In this document: piece after piece, positions 33,690 to 45,526 of the stretch
How the letters are laid out: the number at the start of each line of letters is the position of its first letter
Position numbering within the stretch: position 1 is the stretch's first letter
Assembly (NCBI RefSeq): GCF_020379485.1
Contig: NW_026015657.1
Location: 1-64,000 of the forward strand
DNA: 64,000 nucleotides
Direction of reading: 5' to 3'
Source: Brassica napus
Taxonomy: Eukaryota > Streptophyta > Magnoliopsida > Brassicales > Brassicaceae
Notes under the pieces: generated by a model
Told to the model about the DNA's origin: nothing
Database searches by the model: none
What the model saw: only the letters and a program-made list of their open reading frames with translations
Position numbers and translations under genes: made by a program

Positions 33690-33884
33690 CATTTGAATCT
33701 GGGGTTTGATCTTTAGAGAGTTACAAGCTGAACGTCTTTGAAGCTACACGCGAGTAGTCTTGAAGGTGTTGAAGCTGTGGTTCGTTCTAGTTGAAGCTGT
33801 GCTACGTTCTGTGGGTTTGCGTGATTCTAGACTCAAGGTTGGTGTGTACAAGATCCAAGATACAAGTTTTCAAGTCAAGCAAAG

Positions 33885-36800
33885 ATGGAACAAGGGATGA
33901 ACATGAGGATGAAGGTAGCGGTTACTTTCAAAGGTAGCAACTACCTTGTGTGGTCTCGGATGGTGAAGACTGCGGTGGGAAGTAAGGGTTTGTGGGGGCA
34001 CATCACAACAGGGGAGGCTCCGAAACTCATTACTCAGGGAGGAGATCAAGAAGAGGTCTCCAATGAAGCGGCTGTGGAGAAATGGCAACAAGAAGACATG
34101 CTGGTGATGACGGTTCTACACGCATCCTTGGACCCAGCTATCTTAGATGCCTACAGCTACTGTGAATCAGCCAAGGAGCTGTGGGACACGCTGTAGAAGG
34201 TGTATGGGAACATTTCCAACCTCAGCCGTGTGTTTGAAGTGAAGCTAGCGATCAACCGTCTGGCACAAGAGGACATGGAGTTCACTAAGCACTTGGGGAG
34301 GTTCAGGTCCTTATGGTCAGAGCTGGAGATGCTGAGGCCGAGCACAACTGATCCAGATCAGTTGAATGAGAGGCGCGAGCAAGACAAGGTCTTTGGTCTA
34401 CTTCTCACACTGAACCCGGCCTACACCCAGCTCATCCAGCACATGTTAAGGTCAGACAAGCTTCCGGACCTTGAGGAGGTGTGTGCACAAATCCAAAGGG
34501 AGCAGGGATCTATGGGTTTGTTTGGAGGAAAGGGGGAGCTCTCTCTTGCCAATCAAGCAGCTCATGAGGATTCAACCGAGGCTCCACAAGCAAACAAGGC
34601 GGCTCACGGGAAGTACGAGGACAGGAAGTTCAATGGCAACTGTGATCATTGCAAGAAGCATGGTCATAAGAAGAGCCAATGCTGGATACTGCACCCACAC
34701 CTCAAGCCGGCCAAGTTCATGAAGGAGCGTGAGGGAAGGGCAAATGTGACTGAAGGTTCAAGTGGAGCTGGCACCAGCAAGATCAGTGAAGTGGATGGGC
34801 TTGGAGGCAATGATGGGAATGGGAAGTCTCTGGTGGCTTACACAGGCGCTTCAAGCTCCCGCAGCAATGATGACTACATCAAGAGATCAGACCTTGATGC
34901 CCTCTTCAAAATGCTAAAGGAAAACGGTAACACTTACGGTTATTCCTTTGGAGCTTCTATGATTGCATATAAGGATGATCACTTGATTAGAGAACTAGTA
35001 GAACGGTTAGAAGCTAGGAATGGGTATAGACATGCTTACATTGCTAGAACTGATAAGATGCATCCATCACTTAGTAATCTATGCCATAATGCTAAACGAG
35101 TAAGTAAACCATTGATTGTTGATTCTGGTGCATCACATCATATGATAAGTGATGAAAACTTGATTAAGGATATAGAACCTACACATGGTCATGTGATGAT
35201 AGCAAATGGGGATAAGATACCCATTAGAGGAATAGGAAAGCTTAAGCTGTTTAACAAAGAATCTAGAGCTTTTTACATGCCTGAATTCACATCAAACCTA
35301 TTATCAGTGAAGAAATGTACTAATGATTTACAATGCAATGTTATCTTTAGTCCTAATGATGTGAAGTTTCAGGATATTGAGAGCAGCAGATTGATTGGGA
35401 AAGGGGTGACTAAGGGAGATCTCTATATGCTTGAAGAACTCACTTCTGTTCCTGATTATAGTTGCTCGTTTACTTCTGCTTCTTTGTTGAATAAAAATGC
35501 ATTGTGGCATGCTAGAGTAGGACACCCTCATGTTAAAGCTTTGAACTTAATGGTACCAGGTGTTGTGTTTGAGAACAAGGATTGTGAAGCTTGTATTTTA
35601 GGCAAGCATTGTAGAACTGTGTTTCAAAAGTCTACTACCGTTTATGATAATTGCTTTGATCTAATTCACTCTGATGTGTGGACTGCCCCTTGCTTATCTA
35701 GAGATAGTTATAAGTACTTTGTCACATTCATTGATGAAAAATCCAAATACACCTGGTTAACCTTAATTCAGACCAAAGATAGGGTACTTGATGCATTTAG
35801 GAACTTTCAAACTTATGTAACTAACCATTATCATGCTAAGATTAAAATTTTGAGATCAGATAATGGAGGGGAGTACACGAGTCATGCATTCAAGCAACAC
35901 CTATCACAACATGGGATCCTACATCAAACAAGCTGTCCTTATACTCCACAGCAAAATGGAGTAGCTGAGAGGAAGAATAGGCATCTCATGGAAGTGGCAA
36001 GGTCACTTATGTTTCAGAGTAATGTTCCAAAGAGATTTGGAGTGATGTGGTTGCCACTGCTTGTTACCTAATAAACAGAACCCCAACCAAAGTTCTGAAT
36101 GAGAAGGCTCCATTTGAAGTTCTGAACAGGTACAAGCCAGCTCTTGATTATTTGCGAGTCTTTGGGTGCCTATGCTTTGTACTCAAACCAGGAGAGATGA
36201 TCAACAAGCTAGAAGCAAGGAGTACTAAGGCTGTGTTCATAGGATACTCAACTACACAGAAAGGATACAAATGCTATGATCCTATAGCAAGGAGAGTTCT
36301 TGTATCTAGAGATGTGAAGTTCTTGGAAGATAGAGGATACTATGAAGAAAAGAATCAAGAAGACCTGAAGGATTTAACATCAGACAAGGCCACCACCTTG
36401 CGGATCATTCTTGAAGGTCTTGGAATCAGTACATCCCAGGATCCAAGGAATCACGCAACTACACCTCCTGAAGTTGGTTCACCATCCCACCTTGATCATG
36501 AGGGAGGAGAGGAGCATGAGGAGCCTATGCAAGAGGCCAACCAAGATGAAGGAGGAGTAGAGAATGAAGGAGAAGAGAGCATAGGCTCGGATGGTCATGG
36601 ACATGATCATGGTGTGACACAAACACCTTCTCAAAATGAAGTGGTAGAAGAACAACAGGAAGAAGAACCGGTTGTGCAGCCACTGAGAAGGAGTACAAGG
36701 ATAAGGAAGGATCCTTCCAGTTGGGTAAACACGAGAGTGTACTACAATGCCCAAGCTGTGGAGCATCCTTCTCAAGCCGTGTGCTCCTTTACTCAATATC

Positions 36801-37076
36801 CAGAAGCACATTGCGCTTTCATGGTAAACTTGGATGAGAATCACATCCCAAGAAGCTATGAAGAAGCAATGAAAGATAAAGAATGGAAGGAATCAGTTGG
36901 AGATGAGGCAGGAGCAATGATCAAGAATGATACATGGTATGAAAGTGAGTTACCAAAAGGGAAGAAGGCTGTGACTAGTAGATGGATATTCACAATCAAG
37001 TACAAAGCGGATGGAAAGATTGAGAGGAAGAAGTCAAGGCTAGTTGCAAGAGGTTTCACTCAAACTTATGGAGAAG
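33885..37076 (+). pseudogene. Gag-pol of element L, part 1 (gag to start of RT), broken
   Basis: Starts at the ATG at 33885 (MEQGMNM) and closely matches element M. A TAG stop at 34194-34196 replaces the AAG found in M. The frame reopens through the zinc knuckle (CDHCKKHGHKKSQCW, about 34650), protease DSGASHHMIS (about 35130) and the integrase core (HSDVW, RSDNGGE, NGVAERKNRH). One T is missing in a ttttgg run near 36036, a frameshift. The new frame runs from about 36047 through the integrase-RT linker and the first RT residues (TQTYGE), where element J is inserted at 37077. No functional polyprotein is possible. Confidence 0.9.
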
Positions 37077-37957
37077 TGTTGAACTGAAGAGAAGATGGAG
37101 CTTGTACAATGATAGGGCAAGCTCTAGAAGATGTCCAGAAGAGTTCAATCAAGCTTCAGAAGTGTTCTGAAGTAGTTATCTTGTGAAGATAAGTCCAGGA
37201 GGGACTTAGACTGATCAGAAGAAGGAGGAAGAGTATTGGGCATAAATAGGGCGAGTGGTACGGACAGGAGATCCGTACCATCGACCGTACGACCACACCT
37301 CTCGACCACACATCCGGGAAACTCACCAGAAGCTGTGCAAACTTAGGGCGTTGGTTTCCAAGAGCAATCAGACGACCTTATCTTCTTTGTGACTGTTGGA
37401 AAGCAAGGGAAAGGAGAGAGGGCGTGGTCCAAGGACAGCCTGTCATGAGATGTAAAGGGAAAGCAAGTTGGACCATGAATCTAGACACATATGTGAGTAA
37501 AGGTTCATGGGAGCCTTAGCATAACCAATCAGGCAGCAGCTCCTCTCCACCAATCAGCTACCATCTCGTGCTCCCTTTGACCAGAAACAAGACTACATCC
37601 AAGCCATCCATTTCTCAAGTCATTTCTATCCATTAGATTAAGGGTTTATGATTGCAAAGTGTAAAAGCCTATATAAGGCATTGTTGTGAACGTTTTGTAA
37701 CTCCTAAGGGAGTAAGGGGGATTTCCCCTCTCCACTTCATGAATGATAAACTTGTTCTTGAATCTCAAACCCTAATCTCTAATCTCTTATTCTCCTAATC
37801 TCTCAGTCTCTTAATCTTTGTTCCTAAGTCTCTTATTCTCTCATAAACACTCTCATCAATCTCTCTTCATAAATCACCTAGAACAAGCTCTCATCTTTCT
37901 CCATTGGAGTATTCACGCACACATACAACAAGAGAAGAGAACTCTACAAATCTCATA
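37077..37957 (+). repeat. 5' LTR of element J
   Basis: Starts TGTTGAACTGAAG and ends AAATCTCATA. It appears identical to 47892-48762 over the shared 871 bases. GTAC cores lie at 37257-37292. Confidence 0.93.
37670..37677 (+). promoter_or_regulatory. TATA box in J 5' LTR
   Basis: tatataag, followed downstream by a tctc-rich region before the primer site, is likely the promoter of J. The equivalent in the 3' LTR is 48485-48492. Confidence 0.55.
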
Positions 37958-39668
37958 TGGTATCAGAGCCAGGTTCATCAGAACCTGAGCTGAAGCTTCC
38001 GCAAGTCCACAGCTCACGCCTCAGCTCAAAACCAAACCATTGATGCTTTCCCATCCAGTTCAGTCCCTTATGAAGAAGAAGGCTGAAGCTTGGCGAGTTC
38101 CCTTGGTTCCTCATCCTGTTCTCTACCTGCTCAGATGGAGATTATCCTTGGAGGCAAAGGTGTATGGAGAGGCCTAACTAACCTGACTCCAAAGCTCCTT
38201 GTCCAAGAGAAGTTCCACATCAGGCTAAAAGAGTATGGTGCCAAGAGCTTGGCGCCTAGATGTTCTGAAGAAAGGAGGGGTCTTTTGAGTTGATGGTACA
38301 AGATGGTGGCCATGAACTGAAGGAGAAGGAGGTGGGTGATGATCTAGACTCTCAGTTCCAACAACAGTCATGGCCGGTTTCACAAAATGCAAAAGGAATC
38401 AACCTGGTTCCTTGTTGTAAGCAATTCTATAAACCATCTTGATAATGAGCTTGTGTTGTTGACTGGTTGTGATGTTGTGATGTGATTGAAAACCTGAGGA
38501 CTGTTTAAAAGATTACTAAATGAAATAAAATGAATTTAGAATCTGTCCCAGGATGCTTAAAGAGCTTGGTTCCCTAGTAATCCTTTAAGTGTACTAGTTA
38601 TACTAAGTTTACTAGCAGTTGTGTAAGCGCTTTAAAAGGACTAGTAATTTAACAGTATTACTAGGATTACTAGGTATGTTAATATGCTTATCTCCGGTTC
38701 ATAATGATGCTTGTTGTGATTGATTGAATCTGCTTGCATACATGAATTGAAACCGAATTGAAAGCTGTTGCATATAGTCTTGTGGCTGTCTTACATTGAA
38801 GCATTAGATTCATGTCTAAATGCTGAGTAAAGAAGCTTTAAAATGCCTAAGTAGCTTGCATAAACTGAAAAAGAAAATGCTTGTGCTTAGAGAGATTGCT
38901 TGCAAAGATAGAACTTGAAAATGACTTGTTTTAATTCGTTGCAATGCTTGTGAGATTGGGAATCAAACTTGATGATTAATCAAGGATTGATCCCAATACT
39001 CTTGTGTCTTATCCTTGCTGGAGTTTGAGTGGTGTTTCAGGTTCACAAGAAGTGTTCTCTGCTCACCTCCTATCCAAGACAAGAGGAAGACTTGAACCAT
39101 TGTGTGGAGCAATGGGAAGATACTTGTGTGTAGAAGCTGGTTTAAGAAGCGCAGGCCACGAGGTTGTTGAGCTCCTGGTTCAAGACATACAAGCGGAAGA
39201 CCAACCATTGTGTGGAGCAATGGGAAGGTTCTTGTGTGTAGAAGCCGGTTTAAGAAGCGCAGGCCACGAGGTTGTTGAGCTCCTGGTTCAAGACACACAA
39301 GAAGAAGAAGGTCACCACCTAAGCCATGAGGAAGGCCGGTGATCTGAGGGTACTTGAAGCTAAAGGCAAAAGGGTGGATCAGTGATTTAAGCGCAGCTGT
39401 TAGGGTGATGTGCTCCTGGTCTTGAAGTTCATTGAGGCTCATTTCAAGCTTGGATCTCACCTATTCTCGGTCTCAAGCTTGCGGTGCTAAATATTCAAAT
39501 GAGCAACCTGAAGAGCTAAAGTTCAAGACCTGTTTCCTCCTTATCATTACAATAGAATGATAAAATGAAGCCTGTTGCCAACATTCTGTGGGAAGTCCAC
39601 AGCCTGCTCCAAAGAGGGTAGAGAGGATGTTGTGACAATGGAGAGATGACTTGTTGTTCTGTCCATGG
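37958..39668 (+). other. Leader of J with apparent intron
   Basis: Begins with the primer site (37958-37975). An intron-like segment of 624 bases runs from gtaagc at 38417 to the tttcag ending at 39040; both edges are conserved in E and B. Near its 3' end is an inverted repeat (ttgggaatcaa with ttgatcccaa at 38956-38997). After it come a 108-bp tandem duplication and about 350 bases with no frame of note, up to the K insertion. Confidence 0.6.
39096..39311 (+). repeat. 108-bp tandem duplication in J leader
   Basis: Two units start at accattgtg (39096 and 39204). The period of 108 is a multiple of three and a plus-strand frame stays open across both. Element B carries the same duplication, so it predates both insertions. 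Confidence 0.85.
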
Positions 39669-40196
39669 TGTTGACATGAAGACATTCAGAGTATAAACAA
39701 GAAGTAGAGATCAAGAGAAGCATGCTTGATGAGGAGTTAAGTGGCGCATCCGTACAAGGGTGTACGGATATCTCTCCCTTAACCTAGCTTGGATATCAAG
39801 GCAAGTACTGGTAAGGCATTGACATGAGATCGCGTGTAAGAGCATCCTAAGTCCCTGGAGTTGTTTAATATAAAGAAGGTGACCGTTGGAAGCTAAGGAA
39901 CAAAGCAAGATCACATGTGAGGTTAAGGAAGAGAGAGATTGGCGAGAGGTCACTATCACCTCACCTGTCCGAGCTCAGCTTGTCCTATTTGTCTACATTG
40001 TTTATAGTTTCTTGTTTGTCTTAGTATTGCAACTTGTAGTCTATATTAAGGATGTAACCAGACACAAAATGAATCAAGGGAAATGAGTTCCTCTTCTCTT
40101 TAGTCTTATGCGATTCTCTCTCTCTCTCCCTCTCTCGATTCTCTTCACCTTCTTCATAATTCTCATAATGACTTAAACAAATCTCATATTCTTTCA
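39669..40196 (+). repeat. 5' LTR of element K
   Basis: Starts TGTTGACATGAAG and ends ATTCTTTCA. A perfect 9-bp inverted repeat, atccgtaca with tgtacggat, lies at 39738-39759. A TATA-like tatattaag is at 40042-40050. Confidence 0.95.
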
Positions 40197-40209
40197 TGGT
40201 ATCAGAGCA
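40197..40209 (+). other. Primer-binding site of K
   Basis: tggtatcagagca directly after the LTR. It differs after base 12 from the other copia elements (agcaac instead of agccag). Confidence 0.85.
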
Positions 40210-40370
40210 ACCTTACTCTTGAGACCTAAACCTTTTTCTTTCTTCCGCAAATTCTCTGAGTTCTAAATTCTATTTTTGGCAAAGTTCATCTTGTTCTTGA
40301 ATCTTTGTTTCCAGAATTTACCAAAAATAGCAAAAACCATCCGAAACCTTTTCTTTCCTTTTCTCTCTTG

Positions 40371-43300
40371 ATGGATACCTCTGAGAACACAAAGATGGTG
40401 ATGATACCAGTCACACTCAAGGGTCCTAACTACCTGACATGGGCAAGACTTGCCAAAACAGCTCTCGGAGGCAGAGGTCTTTGGGAAGTTGTTGAAGAAG
40501 GCCGCCCCACCAAGAAGACTGTCCTAGGAGAGGATGGCAAAGAGGTGGTGATTGCGGATGCTGGGGAGAAGAAGAAAGGTCAGGAGGACCTCATGGTGTT
40601 GTCTATCATCCAGAATAGCCTCGCTCCTTCTCTCCAAGAGGCTTATGCCTTTTGTGAGACCTCCAAAGAGTTGTGGGACACTCTTAAGAAGGTATATGCT
40701 AATAAATCCAACATAAGCAAGGTGTATGAAGTGAAAGGAGCCATCAACTCTCTCAGTCAAGAGGACACAGACTTTGATGCTCACTTTGGGAAGTTCCGGT
40801 CTCTATGGGCCGAGCTAGAGATGCTCAGGCCAGCCACTGTCGACCCAGATGTTCTCCATGAGAGGAGAGAGCAGGATAAGGTCTTTGCCTTACTACTTAC
40901 CCTTAACCCAGGGTATGATGACCTAATCAGGCACATACTGAGGAACAAGGAGCTTCCCTCCCTTGATGAAGTGTGTGCGGAGATCCAAAAGGAGCACGGC
41001 TCAGTGGGTCTCTTTAAGAGAAAGGGAGAGATGGTGATGGCCAATCAAGCTGAAGGAGCCGAGAACAAACCTGCCGGAGTAGCCAACAAAGGATACTATA
41101 AGCCTGAGGATAGGAAGGTGTGGGTGTGTGACCACTGCAAGAAGAAGGGTCATGGGAAGGACAAGTGCTGGATCCTTCACCCACATCTCAAACCGGCCAA
41201 ATTCAGAACTGAAGGAAGGGCCAACTACTCGGGTGACATTGGAGAAACATCCAACCGCTCTCAAGCTGTTGAGGAGAAGAAGCAGGGCCATGATGATACC
41301 ATCAAGAAGTCTGACATTGAGGCTCTCATCAAAGCTCTTAAGGAGTCCGGTAACACCCTTGGAACTTCTCTTAATGCTACTTATCACACGCCTAGAGGTC
41401 TCTTTACTTCGTATCAAGTAGCTCACCAAACTGAGAGAGTTAAGCCTTTAGTTATAGACTCAGGCGCCTCTCACCATATGATAAGTGATGTTAACTTGAT
41501 TAGTAACATAGAACCTGTGATAGGCAATGTGATGATAGCTAATGGTGATAAAATTCCAATTAAGGGAGTAGGAACACTTAAGCTGTTTGATAAAGACTCT
41601 AAAGCTTTCTATATGCCTACTTTTGCCTCTAACCTTCTTTCTGTAAAAAGGGCTACTACTGATCTAAATTGTAATGTCATATTTAGTCCTAATGAAGTTG
41701 TGTTTCAGGATATTGAGACTCTTAAGTTGATTGGCAAAGGTGTGACAAAGGGAGATCTCTACCTTCTTGAAGACGCCAAGACTCCTTCTTATTTATCTTC
41801 AGCTTTTAGTTCAATTCCTGTCTTAGATCATGATGCATTGTGGCATGCTAGGCTAGGCCATCCTCATTCCCGTGCACTGAACTTGTTGTTACCTGATATT
41901 TCTTTTAAAAATGATGGCTGTGAAGCTTGTATCCTTGGTAAACATTGCAAGACCGTTTTCCCTAAGTCATCTACAATCTATGAAAATTGCTTTGATCTTA
42001 TACACTCTGATGTTTGGACTGCACCATGCATATCTAGGGAGAATCATAAGTATTTTGTCACATTTATAGATCAAAAATCAAAATATACTTGGCTGACTAT
42101 GATTCCAACTAAAGATAGAGTGCTAGATGCTTTCATTAATTTCCAAACTTACATAACTAATCAATTCAATGTTAAGATCAAAGTGTTCAGGTCAGACAAT
42201 GGGGGGGAATACACAAGTCATGGTTTCAAAAATTACCTAGCCAAGCATGGAATACTTCATCAAACGAGCTGTCCATATACACCCCAACAGAATGGAGTGG
42301 CTGAGAGGAAAAACCGGCACCTTATGGGCGTGGCCAGATCCATGATGTTTCAGACCAATGTTCCTAAGCGGTTCTGGAGTGATGCAGTCATGACAGCATG
42401 TTATCTGATCAACCGTACTCCAACCAGAATCCTTGGTGACCTCACACCATATGAGGTACTGAACAAAAGAAAACCCTCTATTGATTATTTACGTGTATTT
42501 GGTTGCTTGTGTTATGTCTTGCAGCCAGATGGACAGAGAAACAAGCTTGAGCCACGGAGCACCAAGGCAGTCTTTCTTGGCTATTCCACTACCCAAAAGG
42601 GGTATAAATGCTATGTTCCAGAGGCCAGGAAGGTCTTAGTCTCCAGAGATGTGAAGTTTGTGGAATCCAGAGGATACTTTGAGAAGAAAAGTTGGGATGA
42701 GCTAAAAGATCTCTCTCAACCTTCCTCGGACAGAGCAGACACACTAAGGCGGCTTATGCAGAACTTGGGAATCAGTTTGTTTCCATCTGCTGGCACTCAG
42801 GAGGCTGAAGCTGTCCCGGAGACAGTGAGAGCTCCACAAGATTCTACCACAACCCCACATCCTCATCCTGATCCTGAATGGGGGAACAACAATGATCATG
42901 AAGCTGAGAGCAATGATCCTAATGTTCATGATCCGGATGAGCAGATGCAGCAAGAGGCTGACCAAACCACTGATGTGAACTCTGGAGGAGTCGAATCAAG
43001 TGGACAAGAAGATGTACAAGAGGTGCAGCAGCTTAGGAGAAGCACAAGACAGAGGAAACCGGTTTCAAACTGGAACAACACTAGAGTATACTTCAACGCA
43101 GAGGCAATAGCTCATCCACCCAGTGCCGTGTGCTCCCTTGCTTACTATCCAGAAGAACATCAAGCCTTTGTGGGTTCATTGGATCAGGAATGGATACCAA
43201 GAACATATGCAGAAGCTATGGATAATGATGAATGGAGGGAATCAGTGAATGATGAAATGGGAGCTATGGAAAGAAACAACACCTGGTATGAGACAGAGCT

Positions 43301-44738
43301 TCCAAGAGGGAAGAAAGCTGTGACCAGTAGACTCATACACACCATCAAGTATCTTGCAAATGGGAAACCAGAAAGAAAGAAGACCAGGCTGGTGGCAAGG
43401 GGATACACACAAGTGTATGGAGAAGACTATCTAGACACCTTTGCACCAGTGGCCAAGCTTCATACAATCCGGATAGTCCTCTCACTAGCAGTGAACCTAG
43501 AGTGGGATCTTTGGCAAATGGATGTGAAGAACGCTTTCTTGCAAGGTGAACTAGAAGATGAAGTATACATGAGGCCACCTCCCGGAATGGAAGAGATGGT
43601 GAAACCAGGGAATGTTCTTAGACTCAGAAAGGCTATCTATGGCTTAAAGCAATCACCAAGAGCCTGGTACCACAAGCTAAGTACTACACTGAATGGAAGA
43701 GGCTTTGTGAAGTCTCAAGCTGATCATACACTCTTTACTCTCACAAGCAAGCAAGGGATTGTGGTAATCCTAGTCTATGTGGATGATATTATCATCACTG
43801 GTAGTAACAAGGAGGGAATCAACTCAACCAAGACATTCCTCAAGACTGCATTTGACATCAAGGACCTAGGAGAGCTGAAGTACTTCCTCGGCATTGAGAT
43901 GTGCAGAACAAAGGAAGGATTGTTTCTGTCCCAAAGAAAGTATACTTTGGACATTATAAAGGAGGCAGGAGACCTTGGAGGAAGAGTGGCCAAGACACCA
44001 CTAGAAGAAGGCTACAAGGTTATGCGTGAGGGGGAGTTTGATGCAACTCCCTTTGAGGATGTCAAGAGGTATAGAAGAATGGTTGGGAAGCTTATCTATC
44101 TTACTATCACAAGGCCGGATGTGTGTTTTGCTGTGAACCAAGTGAGCCAACATATGCAAGCTCCTAAGGTACATCATTGGAACATGGTGGAAAGGATCTT
44201 GAGATACTTAAGAGAGGCGCCAGGTCAAGGAGTGTGGATGGCGTGCAACAAGAGTACTGAAGTTGTTGGGTATTGTGATGCTGATTGGGCTGGAGATCGA
44301 GTTGATAGGAGATCAACCACAGGCTATTGCACCTTTATTGGAGGAAACCTAGTCACATGGAAGAGCAAGAAGCAGAAGGTGGTCTCTTGCTCAAGTGCTG
44401 AGGCAGAGTACCGATCTATGAGGAAGCTTACTAGTGAACTCATATGGATCAAGGGACTGCTAAAGGACTTGGGCATAGAGATCTCCACGCCAATGACTAT
44501 GCATTGTGACAATCAGGCAGCAATACACATTGCATCAAACTCTGTGTTCCATGAGAGGACTAAGCATATAGAAGTGGACTGTCACAAGGTGAGACAAGCA
44601 GTGGAGCAGCAAGTGATTCTTCCATGCTACACAAGAAGTGAAGATCAACTAGCTGACATATTCACCAAGGCAGCCAGCAACAAAGTTTGTGAGTCCATCC
44701 TTCCTAGGCTTGGACTCATAAACATTCCATGTCAATGA
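40371..44738 (+). CDS. Gag-pol polyprotein of copia element K
   Basis: 1455 codons from the ATG at 40371 (MDTSENTKMV). The frame is open 22 codons further upstream, but without an ATG. Gag has a CX2CX4HX4C knuckle (CDHCKKKGHGKDKCW) at about residue 253. Protease DSGASHHMIS is near 363, followed by the WHARLGHPHS HHCC motif. Integrase has HSDVW, RSDNGGE and NGVAERKNRH. RT has YVDD at about 1136 and RNase H has YCDADWAGD and HCDNQAA. No break is seen and the LTRs look identical, so this is a good candidate for a recently active autonomous element. Its gag is also similar to that of J, so K-type elements could supply enzymes for J; this is a guess. Confidence 0.95.
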   Translation: MDTSENTKMVMIPVTLKGPNYLTWARLAKTALGGRGLWEVVEEGRPTKKTVLGEDGKEVVIADAGEKKKGQEDLMVLSIIQNSLAPSLQEAYAFCETSKELWDTLKKVYANKSNISKVYEVKGAINSLSQEDTDFDAHFGKFRSLWAELEMLRPATVDPDVLHERREQDKVFALLLTLNPGYDDLIRHILRNKELPSLDEVCAEIQKEHGSVGLFKRKGEMVMANQAEGAENKPAGVANKGYYKPEDRKVWVCDHCKKKGHGKDKCWILHPHLKPAKFRTEGRANYSGDIGETSNRSQAVEEKKQGHDDTIKKSDIEALIKALKESGNTLGTSLNATYHTPRGLFTSYQVAHQTERVKPLVIDSGASHHMISDVNLISNIEPVIGNVMIANGDKIPIKGVGTLKLFDKDSKAFYMPTFASNLLSVKRATTDLNCNVIFSPNEVVFQDIETLKLIGKGVTKGDLYLLEDAKTPSYLSSAFSSIPVLDHDALWHARLGHPHSRALNLLLPDISFKNDGCEACILGKHCKTVFPKSSTIYENCFDLIHSDVWTAPCISRENHKYFVTFIDQKSKYTWLTMIPTKDRVLDAFINFQTYITNQFNVKIKVFRSDNGGEYTSHGFKNYLAKHGILHQTSCPYTPQQNGVAERKNRHLMGVARSMMFQTNVPKRFWSDAVMTACYLINRTPTRILGDLTPYEVLNKRKPSIDYLRVFGCLCYVLQPDGQRNKLEPRSTKAVFLGYSTTQKGYKCYVPEARKVLVSRDVKFVESRGYFEKKSWDELKDLSQPSSDRADTLRRLMQNLGISLFPSAGTQEAEAVPETVRAPQDSTTTPHPHPDPEWGNNNDHEAESNDPNVHDPDEQMQQEADQTTDVNSGGVESSGQEDVQEVQQLRRSTRQRKPVSNWNNTRVYFNAEAIAHPPSAVCSLAYYPEEHQAFVGSLDQEWIPRTYAEAMDNDEWRESVNDEMGAMERNNTWYETELPRGKKAVTSRLIHTIKYLANGKPERKKTRLVARGYTQVYGEDYLDTFAPVAKLHTIRIVLSLAVNLEWDLWQMDVKNAFLQGELEDEVYMRPPPGMEEMVKPGNVLRLRKAIYGLKQSPRAWYHKLSTTLNGRGFVKSQADHTLFTLTSKQGIVVILVYVDDIIITGSNKEGINSTKTFLKTAFDIKDLGELKYFLGIEMCRTKEGLFLSQRKYTLDIIKEAGDLGGRVAKTPLEEGYKVMREGEFDATPFEDVKRYRRMVGKLIYLTITRPDVCFAVNQVSQHMQAPKVHHWNMVERILRYLREAPGQGVWMACNKSTEVVGYCDADWAGDRVDRRSTTGYCTFIGGNLVTWKSKKQKVVSCSSAEAEYRSMRKLTSELIWIKGLLKDLGIEISTPMTMHCDNQAAIHIASNSVFHERTKHIEVDCHKVRQAVEQQVILPCYTRSEDQLADIFTKAASNKVCESILPRLGLINIPCQ

Positions 44739-44879
44739 TCCCCTCACCATGGAGTGTTCTACTCTTTTTCCTTTGCTTGGTTTTTATCCCAAGTGGTTTT
44801 TCCAAGTAAAGGTTTTAATGAGGGAATACTTCATGCCTTTCCAAGCTTGACACTCACCACTGTCAAGCTTGAGGGGGAG

Positions 44880-45407
44880 TGTTGACATGAAGACATTCAG
44901 AGTATAAACAAGAAGTAGAGATCAAGAGAAGCATGCTTGATGAGGAGTTAAGTGGCGCATCCGTACAAGGGTGTACGGATATCTCTCCCTTAACCTAGCT
45001 TGGATATCAAGGCAAGTACTGGTAAGGCATTGACATGAGATCGCGTGTAAGAGCATCCTAAGTCCCTGGAGTTGTTTAATATAAAGAAGGTGACCGTTGG
45101 AAGCTAAGGAACAAAGCAAGATCACATGTGAGGTTAAGGAAGAGAGAGATTGGCGAGAGGTCACTATCACCTCACCTGTCCGAGCTCAGCTTGTCCTATT
45201 TGTCTACATTGTTTATAGTTTCTTGTTTGTCTTAGTATTGCAACTTGTAGTCTATATTAAGGATGTAACCAGACACAAAATGAATCAAGGGAAATGAGTT
45301 CCTCTTCTCTTTAGTCTTATGCGATTCTCTCTCTCTCTCCCTCTCTCGATTCTCTTCACCTTCTTCATAATTCTCATAATGACTTAAACAAATCTCATAT
45401 TCTTTCA
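44880..45407 (+). repeat. 3' LTR of element K
   Basis: 528 bp, with no difference from 39669-40196 seen. Preceded by the polypurine tract cttgagggggag. Confidence 0.95.
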
Positions 45408-45526
45408 CATGGTGGTTCAGTCACCATAGCCTACACATCAGATGAGTGTAGAGAGGACAGTTGACATATAAAGAAGAGCATCACCAGGAGGGTGAGGCAA
45501 TTTAAACCAAGACCATCTGGTCACGC

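Larger units (their letters stand above)
39669..45407 (+). mobile_element. Element K: intact copia retrotransposon
   Basis: 528-bp LTRs that look identical, a primer site, a full gag-pol frame and a polypurine tract (44870-44879) make a 5.74-kb element. The target duplication catgg is at 39664-39668 and 45408-45412. Unlike the other copia elements here, its LTR ends in CA. It interrupts element J. Confidence 0.96.

Noticed and set aside
33882..34196. Short gag protein of L as a functional truncated product
   Set aside because: The TAG lies where the intact relative M has a lysine codon, and two more lesions follow; it is simpler to treat L as a pseudogene.
39004..39342. A 112-codon frame conserved between J and B as a possible new protein
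   Set aside because: It begins inside the presumed intron and crosses its 3' splice site, and the B/J differences include many amino-acid changes; coding function is not supported.
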